64,000 nt of DNA from Axinella damicornis (lineage: Eukaryota > Porifera > Demospongiae > Axinellida > Axinellidae): assembly GCA_963931865.1 (NCBI GenBank), contig OZ007510.1:10822993-10886992 (forward strand), written 5' to 3'. Each line of letters begins with the position of its first letter. The first letter of the stretch is position 1. Positions 38,451-47,300 of the stretch are shown in pieces. The notes under the pieces were generated by a model. It had not been told where the DNA came from. It saw only the letters and a program-made list of their open reading frames with translations, and made no database searches. Made by a program: the position numbers and the translations under genes.

Positions 38451-41400
38451 ACTACTTAGCCAAGGACTTGCGCCTTTACTGCTAGTATGATGGATCCTCT
38501 GCCACTGATCGGTGAGTGTTTACACCAGGGGGGGGGGGGGGGGGGGGGGGGGGGGGAACTACTTAGCCAAGGACTTGCGCCTTTACTGCTAGTATGATGG
38601 ATCCTCTGCCACTGATCGGTGAGTGTTTACACCAGGGGGGGGGGGGGGGGGGGGGGAACTACTTAGCCAAGGACTTGCGCCTTTACTGCTAGTATGATGG
38701 ATCCTCTGCCACTGATCGGTGAGTGTTTACACCAGGGGGGGTCCGTCGGACATGACGTCATTACGCTCCAAGGGCTGCATGATAAACACGTGACTCGAAG
38801 CGTAGACCCTCCACCCACGTACAAAGAAAGCCATGGCTGCATGTATCTGGTGTCTACTTCGCTCCTAGGTCTTCATGGCCGCTATTTGACCCTTCTGAGG
38901 ATGAAGAAGCCAACAATTGTGTTTGTGTGTTATCACTCAGGCGGTCTTTCCACTACAAGATCCCGAGTTTCGATGTTCTGGCTATGGAAATACAAGTGAA
39001 GGGATACACCACAGCAAGAGAAGAGTGAACATATGACATCTTTGTTCATAACAATCCACTACTTAGTCACACATATCCAGTTTGGATGGAGATCAAGATG
39101 CAACCTTAGTCGAGGTACATGTAAGCAATCTAATTGGATGAGGTTGCTTTAAATACAGGAAAGCAAGTCAGCATCTGTGTCTAGACGGAAGGTTTGAAGC
39201 TGGTTCCACTGGGAGTCCTCATTGTGTGGGAGTGGTCCTCATTGTGTGGGAGTGGGAGTGGCAGGATGGCGACATGCAGTGATGTCGATCACGTTTCAGA
39301 GTCATCCTGTGAAGACATTGGCCATGACCATTATAATCCACACCTGCAAAGTGATAGCGAGTCAAGCTCAGAGTCTGAGGCCCCAGCTCCCTTCCCTGGA
39401 ATTAGTGATAGTGATTCTGTCATCAGATGTGTCAGACAGCGAATTGGGTGTGAAGAGAAAACCTGCTCATCTATTTCCTGGGCAACAGCCCACTACCAGT
39501 AGCCATAGTTCTGTTGACTTAGGAGTCCAAGCCCCACTACTAGCCCAGAGCCAGAAATCCTTCCCCCTATTCATCTACAAAGCCCAGGCTTCTCTCCTAG
39601 CCCGGAACCCGAGATCAGTAGCCCCACTGCCAAAGCACTCGATATCCCAAGTAGACACATTTCCACTACTAGCTCACAAACCGGTTCAAGCCACGAGGCT
39701 GAGCACGAATCTGACAATGCACAGCATTTTAGAGCGGCCTCCCTGTTGTGATACAGGGAGGCCTATGACTGAACTTTTGAACATATATTATAGCAAGCTT
39801 TCTACACAGGCTATTGGTAACTATACAAGACTAGGGGATAATGTTTGTGCTAGCAAAGTAACCGACCTTAGTTTGTCTGAAGTGCGCAGACAGTACTGCT
39901 TACTGTGTCATGACCAGCAGAAATGCTTTCAATGGCGTTCTATGGTGCAGGCCGGACAAATGATACTTTCAGGTGGCATCAGTGTGCTGGCTCATGTGTT
40001 CAAGACAGCATTTTGATTATCACTCATCACATGCCAAGCAGCGACTACTACAAATGCTGGTAGCAGTAATTCATGTTGGTGCTCCAACAAGTGGGTGTTC
40101 AGAGCTATTGGTGATGGAACTGATTCAAGGGGTTGACTACCAGAAGTTTGCCTACTTTTTGAATGCTCGCTGTAGCACCACTATAGTACTAAAGTGACAC
40201 CTAATCTGACCAAGTCTGAACTAAAGCAACTACTCTCATTTGCACGATCCGTCAGAGAAAGAGAATCTACACGGTTTGCTGCATACAAAGCCTCGGGATA
40301 AAGTGCAACTGCTGCTAGGAAGCAGTGGGGTCCAGAGAACATGACTGAGAGGGTAAAACGTGCTACGGAATGCATCGAAGAGACTCAGAGCATTCGTATG
40401 TACATGAAGACCTCGTGACAGAGCAGGTCTTCAGACATATGGGATCATCTTTAGTGCATGCATGGTGACGAAAGCTCTGATGACAGTGATAGCAGTTGCG
40501 GATCCAGTGATGACCCATTGTATCAAAATCCGCCAAGCTCACCTTCTGATAGAATAATAATATACTGTCTGAATCACAGTTCACCTGGTTGGAAGTATTG
40601 GACAGATTTGACTTTGATGAGTCAAGTGAGGAACTAGAATGGGTCTTTTCTGGAAGCTACTGTTCTGAACGTCCACCAGAAGGAGCTTTTGCAGCACTCC
40701 CATGAAGCATACCTCATAGACGATGCCATGAGACGGCCACGGGATGAGAGGGAAGCAGCTGCAATGAAGATTCTGATTCAGATGATCCTGAAACGTATGT
40801 TGAATTAGACCTTTGTAGTGAGCGTGCTAAGCTGGCCATAATGAAGCGAAGAAAGGCAATTCAACATCATGCTAGGTACGTATATGAAGGCTAAAGCCAT
40901 TGCTGAACAGAATTTCTTGAGGCGAAGAACTAGTGCCCGTATGACTAGTATTCAACACCAATTCCCAGACATCGGCAATGAAATTTTGTTCGTGAGAGGA
41001 ATGTGGGTGCAGATGCCTGGAGGCGTACAGGAGTGTTTACATTTGATGGGAACACACGTGTTAATTGAAAACAAAATGGCTGACAACACTATCAAAGTGA
41101 CTGTCTTGGAAGGAGTTTCTGCAAGTCTGTCTGCCCTTGGCTTACCACTACCTGTCTGTCTACAGCAGCTAAGTGCTCTCTGAGGCAATGTGGACTGCTA
41201 AGTCCTCCAGTGCAGGGTTTTCTGTTAGCCTCTTCTGGCCAAGCCTTGAACAGCAGGTTGGTGGTGTAGTTACTGATATTCCTAAGAGGAAGAAGAGAAG
41301 AAGGAGGCACAAGGCCAAGACCTGTACCACACCTGGGTCACCTGTTGCACACTTGCTGGCAGCAGAAGTCTGTGAAAGCAAGGTCCCTCAAGATCCCACT

Positions 41401-44243
41401 CCTATTAGTGCACACCATGACAAGAGCTGAAGGCTGAGTCCGGATCTGGGGATGTAGTTGCTGTTGATGAGACAGATGATGAGCAGTGGACCAGGGTTGA
41501 GAAGAGAAGGAAGAAGAAAAGGCAAGTCCCACTGAGGATTCTCAAACGCAAGTACCCTCCTAGCCTGACGCCATTAATTGCAACACTTTTGAAGAGGGAA
41601 CTAGAACAGTTGACCATGCAGTAGCGACAATGAATCATCGTGCTCCTCCCCAGCTCATGAAACATCTCCAGTCACATTGTCACCTCCAATATCCTCAAGG
41701 CTTCGTGCCAGAACTAACAAGTAGTGACTAAGGCAGCTAAGAATCTTTAGCTGACCTTTAGCATTGTGCAGTCAGTTTGCTCTCTTGTGTACCACCCTCA
41801 CTACCGTCACATACATGTACTCTGCTGTGAAGTAATCAATATATTAATTAAGATTTTAATGTGCGTGTGTCCGTGTGTGTGTGACGGAAGTGGGATGTTC
41901 CGGTGGGGCGGGACTAGACTAGTGATGCGCGACCTTCGTACTTCAATGTACTGAACCTCGAACTCTGCGAAGAACGTTCGAGAACATTGGGCATGGGCTG
42001 GAATCTTCCAGAACAGGTGAGGCTACAAGCGGATGCAATCGGGGAGCAGCAGTTGAAGCGGACGCAATCGGGGAGCAGCAGCCGAAGCGGACGCAATCGG
42101 GGGAGCTGTTGAAATCGGGGAAGAGCAGCTGAAGCGAACGCAAGTGGCGAGCAGCACCTGAAGGGACGCAATCAGTGCGGTGGGCAGCAGCTGAAGCGGA
42201 CGGAAACGGGGAACAGCAGTTTGAAGCGGATCGATGCAATCGGGGAGCAGCAGCTGAAGCGTACGCAATCGGGGGAGCAGCAGCTCTGCACAGAGAGCTG
42301 TCCGGCACCGGATTACTCACGTAGGCGAACGAGGGGGAAGTAGCTGAGCGAGCGAAGCGAGCGAAGCTACTTGTAATAATAAACAAAATGCTACCTTTGA
42401 AAGGGCCCGACAGCACCTTCAGACTGTGTATAAGCGGAAATTTTCCTACAGGACAGTTAATTGTCCAGTTGTGTGTTGCAAGCTGAAATCGCCACAGAAA
42501 GTCCGCTGCTTGTTACAAGGGGGAGGCAAAGGTAACCTATTGGAGGGCACGAAAGGGGTTCCAGCACAATTTCAATCTTGACGCTCATTAGAGTGCTGCT
42601 TTCTATTGAGGTCTGGACAAATTGCAGTACACTGATGGGAAGGAGATGATGCGGCTGGTTTCCGCTTGGATACCATGAGTACCCATTGACTACAGCGAAC
42701 AGCTGCCATTCAAGGACAACAACCTGTCACAACTCACATGGATTTCGTTAACCGATATCCGTAATTGCTTCAGACCACTAACTATAACTTCTCCAAAACT
42801 CAAACAACAGGTGAGCTATGTGCAGGGGTGGTTAACGCCACAGGACTATACCATATAGCGGGAAATTTTCGTACGGTGCTAATTTTCGTATATTTCGTAT
42901 GAAGCCTCGAGATACGAAAATAAAAACTGCGAAAATTTTAACCATCGAAATTTTAACGTCAAATTTTGAACGGGCAATCGAACACGTGGAAGCGGCGAGC
43001 AAGCGGTGGGGTTTTATAACAGTATTTCTAGCCTTCGAACGGCCTTCCAGACTCCAGTGGACCCGTCTACACCCGTTAGCCTGCTACGATAATGAGACTC
43101 AGCATGGGAAGTGCAAACAAATGAAAGTAAGTCAGTTCACTGAGCAGCAACAATCTAGTCTCGCGGGGTCTGGCCCCGCGAGTCTAGCAACGACGGCGAG
43201 TGGCAACCAGGCGGCTATTCCGAAATTCTTGCCAACAACAGAGGCCCAGATATCAGCATTGTAGACGTACCCTCTCATCATTGTGCATTGCCTCAACCGA
43301 AAACAGAAAGACGACACTTATTTGCGTACGCGTAGTGCTAGGGGGCGTGGCAATGCACAGGCGCATACGAAAATTAAAATACGAAAATTTCTGCTGAGGG
43401 GCGTATGGCCATTTATACAAAATTTTGCACCTACGAAAATATCCCGCTATACGGTACTCCAAAAACCCCGCACAACATGCAGCTGACATTGAAATGTTGC
43501 AAAACACTCCAGAAATGGTTCCTGCCCTTATTAACCCAACTATACTGATTTACGACGAAGTGTTGAGTGCATCAGAGTTGATGGGAGCTCTGATGAGGGT
43601 CCTTCTCATGAGGAGGTGCAATTTTTTGGGGACGGAGAGGCATCTGAGGAATGCATACGTCGCCTCCTTAGTCACTGCTAGAAACAGTGGATCCAGTTTC
43701 CTCAATCGTGTAGAACTACAGAATGGCTGCCTTGCCTTGGGCCATTCTAATCACTATATGTACCATCCACCCCTTGCTGGGACCAATATTGATGGCAAGA
43801 CAGGAAAGCTGCATGCGGAAAAGTATTGAGAAAATATGGAATTGGCCACAGAAACGTACTTAAACAGGGTACATTTTGTAAATCATTCTCCATGTGGGGA
43901 AACAGTTTCAAAGGAGCCGACTCCTCTGCAAAACAGCAAAGGTTTGATATAGAGTGGCCTCTGGTGCAGTGTACGACATAACCCTGTCCTACTCTACATA
44001 TCCCCATCATGATAAAAAGCACTCACCAGTCGGTGCACTGTCGAGGACCCTCAGGTCATACTTTCCCTCCTCCCCACAGCGGTACCTGCACCTGTTCCCA
44101 CAGTCCCACTGAACCACCGCCGACCTGCCACCTTGCCCTACCTCCGCCACCGTCCCAACGTGGCCCTCCCCTCCGTCCTGATCACCCCACGACCAGGATG
44201 GACCGCGAACCACACGAAAACCTACTGCTACGCAGTCTGACAT
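25639..44243 (-). CDS. MIB2: Mind-bomb-2-like E3 ubiquitin ligase, minus-strand copy (complete)
   Basis: This RING E3 ligase belongs to the family that ubiquitinates Notch ligands for endocytosis. Exons in transcript order: 44243-44027, 38066-37892, 37772-37666, 37594-37536, 37222-37148, 36519-36453, 36120-35993, 34390-34283, 33613-33503, 33433-33298, 32175-32033, 30971-30864, 30792-30752, 30355-30196, 29750-29599, 29368-29242, 29142-28930, 28048-27867, 27203-27125, 26885-26681, 25967-25639. All phases agree, giving 2922 bp (973 aa). Domain order: MIB/HERC2 ([18 protein letters not shown]), ZZ zinc finger ([11 protein letters not shown] ... CLDYFLC), a second MIB/HERC2, MIB repeats, about seven ankyrin repeats, a Ser/Thr-rich linker and one C-terminal RING ([19 protein letters not shown]). 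Vertebrate MIB2 has two RINGs; the second is not seen. Exon 27203-27125 is inferred from phase and splice sites only. The start at 44243 matches the paralogue; 44285 is an in-frame alternative. Confidence 0.92.
26130..26200. repeat. Composite repeat, 5'-end fragment
   Basis: This matches the left end of the composite repeats at 36613 and 41858: GTGTAACGGAAGTGGGATG followed by a GACTAGACTAGTGACGC segment and TTGTACTTCACTTCAA. The minisatellite core and tail are missing. It lies in the intron between the last two exons of the minus-strand ligase. Confidence 0.7.
27256..27725. repeat. TTAACC-ended interspersed repeat
   Basis: The ends are TTAACCCATTAACCGATA and CTATATCGGTTAAA, an imperfect inverted pair. 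The interior resembles part of 19340-20225 and a fragment at 28190-28340 (CCCAAGG..ATTGC.GGAAGT and GACATCA stretches). It is non-coding, intronic and probably a MITE. Confidence 0.5.
28589..28677. repeat. 30-bp tandem triplication of a foldback terminus
   Basis: Three units contain TAGCCTCATTCCCAAACCCC, a variant of the foldback-family end. No closing inverted arm follows, so this looks like a decayed or solo terminus amplified in tandem within the intron between exons 29142-28930 and 28048-27867. Confidence 0.8.
29900..30236 (-). repeat. 42-bp in-frame minisatellite of exon end plus splice donor
   Basis: Eight units have a period of exactly 42 bp, starting at 29900, 29942, 29984, 30026, 30068, 30110, 30152 and 30194 on the plus strand. 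Read on the minus strand, each unit encodes HPQIDLHAQ, the end of the ankyrin exon at 30355-30196, followed by CAG|GTAAGT, GTACGT or GTAGGT. The first copy is the real exon end. The frame stays open through all copies, so any of the eight donors keeps the reading frame and adds multiples of 14 aa. Confidence 0.9.
30627..30720. mobile_element. Short foldback element (9-bp TSD, 8/9)
   Basis: This 94-bp hairpin runs from TAGCCTTGTTCCCAGGCC to AGGCCAGGGAATGAGGCTA. The inner arms TGGTTGCACGAAGAATGG and CCATTCTTCATGCAACC pair. The flanks GGCTAAGTG and GGCTAGGTG differ at one of nine positions. It is intronic in the minus-strand ligase. Confidence 0.8.
31027..31124. mobile_element. Diverged foldback element with perfect 9-bp TSD
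   Basis: The ends are TAGCATCATCCCTGGACC and GGAGAACGAGGCTA; only the outer part still resembles the family. Both flanks are GGGTACAGC (31018-31026 and 31125-31133), a perfect 9-bp duplication. It lies in the intron left of the ligase exon 32175-32033. Confidence 0.7.
31302..31432. repeat. 131-bp hairpin
   Basis: The left arm GGATCTACTACGTCGAC continues through GGAGGTTATGCGGTTTATCC to a GAAAGTTTAGCC segment; the right arm is nearly its complement and ends TAGTAGATCC. The centre is CGGCTTCGCC. No 9-bp duplication was recognised. It is an intronic structural repeat. Confidence 0.7.
31583..31900. repeat. GTGGTGATGGT-rich degenerate tandem repeats
   Basis: Units of about 40-45 bp contain GGTAACATTGTAATCGTG and GTGGTGATGGTAATAGATCG, repeated about four times, with shorter GTGGTGATGGT units around them. 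The open frames on the minus strand (His/Thr-rich) are translations of the repeat. It is intronic in the ligase. Confidence 0.8.
33006..33223. repeat. 85-bp duplication flanking a 42-C run
   Basis: The segment beginning CCATGGAGATAATCATTATG and ending CTGCTAGACCCTTGAG occurs at 33006-33090 and again at 33139-33223, apparently identical. Between the copies lie 42 consecutive C (33091-33132) and a few bases. It is the same architecture as the 78-bp unit with G runs at 38331-38741. Confidence 0.85.
34682..35139. mobile_element. 458-bp foldback element with perfect 9-bp TSD
   Basis: The ends are TAGCCTCGTTCCCAGGCC and GGCCTGGGAAGGAGGCTA. Arms of about 75 bp continue with GTTTTGGGAGGGAGAAAC and its complement. 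GCTGGGTAC flanks both sides (34673-34681 and 35140-35148). The unpaired middle shows no coding signal. It is intronic in the minus-strand ligase. Confidence 0.9.
35311..35903. mobile_element. TA-type MITE (TACCGTA ends)
   Basis: Terminal inverted repeats of about 45 bp: TACCGTATGGCGCTTATATT on the left and a right end with TTTAGACCCGCGAAATT closing in CAATACGGTA. Subterminal TTCGCGAATT motifs repeat. No transposase is visible. It lies in a minus-strand ligase intron. Confidence 0.8.
36613..36950. repeat. Minisatellite-cored composite repeat, copy 2
   Basis: It has the full layout: a TG-rich left end with AACGGAAGTGGGATGTTC, then a GAACATTGGGCATGGGCTGG segment, a short run of about 28-bp CAATCGGGGAGCAGCAG units, and the tail GTAGGCGAACGAGGGG to GAAGCTACTTGTA. 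It is shorter than copy 3 because it has fewer core units. It lies in an intron of the minus-strand ligase. Confidence 0.85.
37043..37098. repeat. (TG)n followed by poly-G
   Basis: Fourteen TG dinucleotides (37043-37070) run directly into 28 G (37071-37098), 49 bp downstream of the ligase exon at 37222-37148 in transcript direction. Its complement is a poly-C and CA run in the intron. Confidence 0.9.
38331..38741 (+). repeat. 78-bp unit x4 separated by shrinking poly-G runs
   Basis: A 78-bp unit beginning AACTACTTAGCCAAGG and ending GTGTTTACACCAG occurs at 38331-38408, 38450-38527, 38557-38634 and 38657-38734. After each comes a G run of 41, 29, 22 and 7. Each unit contains ATGATGGATCCTCTGCC and a consensus-like splice donor (ATCG|GTGAGT), so it resembles a first exon amplified in tandem. 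The flanking sequence left of it (CTGGAGAAAGCGAAG) recurs at 48284-48320. Confidence 0.9.
39200..41730 (+). pseudogene. Decayed transposon-like ORF region
   Basis: Protein-like stretches follow one another in changing frames on the plus strand. They include an acidic/serine-rich N-terminal start at 39266 ([17 protein letters not shown]), a central [17 protein letters not shown] segment, [16 protein letters not shown] near 40610, and [18 protein letters not shown] near 40890 followed by a [14 protein letters not shown] stretch and a Lys/Arg-rich end. Many stops and frame changes intervene. The last motif is reminiscent of multi-copy mobile-element proteins in sponges and cnidarians, from memory. 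It lies in the 6-kb first intron of the minus-strand ligase, opposite to its direction. Confidence 0.5.
41858..42377. repeat. Minisatellite-cored composite repeat, copy 3
   Basis: This is the most complete copy: a TG-rich left end, GACGGAAGTGGGATGTTCC, a GGGACTAGACTAGTGATGCG segment, GAACATTGGGCATGGGCTGG, about nine 27-31-bp core units, then the tail CCGGATTACTCACGTAGG to GAAGCTACTTGTA. Open frames on both strands are repeat artefacts. Confidence 0.85.
42849..43456. mobile_element. TA-type MITE (TACCATATAGCGGG ends)
   Basis: The left end TACCATATAGCGGGAAATTT pairs with the right end AAATATCCCGCTATACGGTA. Internal CGAAAATTTT and TACGAAAAT motifs repeat near both ends. No transposase is visible. 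It lies in the first intron of the minus-strand ligase, within remnants of protein-like sequence at 42420-42800 and 43470-43850. Confidence 0.75.
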
Positions 44244-44344
44244 TTCTACTTTAACTTTCAGGATGAATGTTGACAAATTCCCCATGCAACGTCACGTCAT
44301 CGATCGTGTATTCAGTTTTTATTTCGGGGATTCCCCTTGTGTTT
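44244..44344. promoter_or_regulatory. Putative bidirectional promoter of the ligase pair
   Basis: 101 bp separate the start codons of the divergent MIB2-like genes (44243 minus, 44345 plus). The interval contains two abutting ACGTCA half-sites (44289-44299, sharing one A), the core of CREB/ATF sites, and no TATA box at an obvious position. If upstream in-frame ATGs (44285 minus, 44267 plus) are used, the coding ends even overlap. Function is inferred from position only. Confidence 0.5.
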
Positions 44345-47300
44345 ATGGAGGTAAAGAAGGGTTTGCGTGTTGTTCGCGGTCCAGCATGGTCGTGGGGGGA
44401 CCAGGACGGCGGGGAGGGCTACGTTGGGACAGTGGTGGATACACAGTCATCAGCAACAGATCAGCAAGGCGAAAGTGAAGAGAGAGCAGCTATAATTGTG
44501 ACGGTACAGTGGGACAAGGGAAACAGGTGCCGATATCGTAGTGGTGTGGACGACAAGTACGATCTTAGAGTCTTTGAGAGCTCTCCTGCTGGTAAGTCGG
44601 ACTGTCCTTCAGGTTACCGGATGTATTTGCTGCAGTGTAGATAGTAGAACTGGTAGGTGGACGGCATGAGCACTTGTGACATGTCCACCACCCCCCTAGC
44701 CCCATTCCCAGGCCTCATACACCTCCAATTGTTGATCGCTTGCAGGAGGTGCAGAAGGCCTGGGAACGAGGCTATCACTCCCCCCACATTAAGGTTGTAA
44801 CCAGTCTCGGTACCAGACTCAGTACATGTAGCTACCAGACTCCCATACCACCCAAAGGGGGAAGGGAAGTCTGGTACAGTTGCATACAGAAGGCCATTAT
44901 GGGCTACAGCTTGCAAGAGGATTCACTGTCTCCATACTTAGCCACCTGTGAATTTCCACAACGCAATTACATAGCAATCAACCTATATCGATTCATGCCA
45001 CCGAAATTCCGCGGACTTACAATTAAATTGCTATGTATGCAACTGTACCAGACTCCCCCTCCCCCTTTGGGTTGAGAGTCTGGTTCTGAGACTAGGTTGT
45101 AACCATATACGTAGTAGTCTTGTGGGTATACTTGTGTGATGAGACCATGTGGTGGGCATGCAGATGAGGCTGTTTGATTTGCATACTTCATGCATATTGA
45201 TTCCATTTCGTGAATGGACAAGGCATTTGGTGAGCGAGTAGTATGTTTGAACAGATTGCCAATTTTTAGTGATCAATTAATTTTGGTAGTTACTCAAGTG
45301 GTAGCTATAAGTAAACTGAGTGGATGAACGGTTGGTCATTAAATAAGCATCTAACCTCATTCTCCTATGCTATGTTCACCAAGTGGCCCTATCCACTTAC
45401 AGAAATACTGAACTCAGCGAACAGCCACCAGTAGCGGATCCAGAGGGGGTTCCGAGGGTTCCATGGAACCCCCCTTTCAAAAATGTATTTGACTCAGACC
45501 GTACACTCAAGGCAGAAAAGCAAGCTGCATGTTTGAAATGTAAGAGCAACTTACCTACCTTGACCGTTCGCGAGCTGAAAGCCTGAAGGCAGACATGGTC
45601 TTCAGCTAGCTAGGTTTACGCTTGCTACACAATTTTAATTTTACATCAATTATTTTTACTTACTGGTTACTTAGTCAATCTTCTTTGCGTCTGGGAACGT
45701 GTCCAGAATGCGCAGAGATGCTACGAGAGCGCTTCCTGATCGCTAAAAAAGAACACGTAAAACAAAATTTTCCGCCCTTCGCGCGGACTGATCGCCGCTT
45801 CGCAGCTCTGCGCGAAGGCGGTGCCCTGTCTATGTACCAACCAACCTGCTGAACCCCCCTTTCAAAATTTCTAGATCCGCCACTGGCCACTTACCAACTT
45901 TGGTATCCACTCCGAATGGCCCTCAGCAAATAGACAATCTAGCTTTATACCAAACCACTTTCTGTTCAAAGATTAAGCTCACCAAAGTCCTATTCCACCA
46001 AAATCATAGCCCATCTATACTCACTAAGTAGCCTACCCTCTCACAAGCTGTTTTTCATGTATTTCCTGTGTAGTTCCACCACACCCAAATGTGAGCTGTG
46101 ATGGGTGTTGTCAAGAAGATGCAATGGCTGGCATGCGGTGGAAGTGTGCAAGATGCTTTGACTACGACCTCTGTACCCCGTGCTACATGAGCGGCAAGCA
46201 CATTGTGGAACACCAGTTTGTACGGTTTGACACAGTGCACACTAGGTGTGTGTATAATTATACCACTCAGACTGTATAGCCATTTAGCTGGCATTAGCCT
46301 CATGCCCCGCCCATTCCTCCTACGGTTTTTGATATCTCTTGTATGGGCTAGTGTTATGCTATTAAGTTGTATCTTATCAAATTCCAGGACTCGTGTGCCT
46401 CCTCGATGCAGTGCCAGAAAGGTGGAAGCCAGAGGGATCTTTCCAGGGGCAGAGGTGGTCAGAAGCCACGAATGGTCACAAGAAGACCTTAACAGTATGT
46501 AAAGTTGAGATGGAGTACTATCTGAAGTGTCAGCTACTGACTATTGGATATTCTCAGGTGGTGTTGGCAAACCCGGAAAAGTCATTCATATTGAAGGATG
46601 GGAGGATGAATCTTATGTGAGTTTCAAACTACGTAGCTACGTATGACAAATGTTCAAATGTTCTGATCTTGGAAAGAAGCTAGATGAAGTCGAAGAGTAT
46701 GAGTAGTCTTGGCTCCTGGCAGGAAATAATGACTGTGTTCGTTACTATGCAGAGGAGTGCTGTACAAGTGGAGTGGCAGTTGACTCGCCAGACAAGCATG
46801 TGCAGAGTAGGCCATGAAGGAGAGGTCAGATGAATGGTCTATTTATGCATGTTGAAATGCATCATGGCTTCACAAAACTGTATACTACTTTTTGTGAGTG
46901 CAGGTTGACCTGAAATGCACTGTTCCAGCTAGTGGTGGTGACTACTACCCAGAGCACCTTCCAGTGCTTGGTTAGCCACTTGTGTACTGAGTGATGTGTC
47001 ATTGCCGTAACAAGTGGTCCGGCTGGTCCGGTTTTGGCCGGACAAGTTTTTCACTTGAGCAACAAAAAAAAGAGTTCCTTGTTGGCTTCCACCAGTGCTT
47101 TACGGCATGGCAGAGAAAGTCATCGAAGTGCAGTACTGACATTTCAGTCCTGGTTGACACGACTCGAAACTCGATAGTCAGGGGCTAGAGACGAGACCAA
47201 CACCACGCAATGTAGACAGACTATCGTGCACCACCTTACTCACGGATCAGAGTAAGGACTAACGTGCACCACCTTACTCACGGATCAGAGTAAGGACTAA

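Noticed and set aside
44009..44254. Pro/His-rich plus-strand ORF
   Set aside because: It is the antisense shadow of the first exon of the minus-strand ligase.
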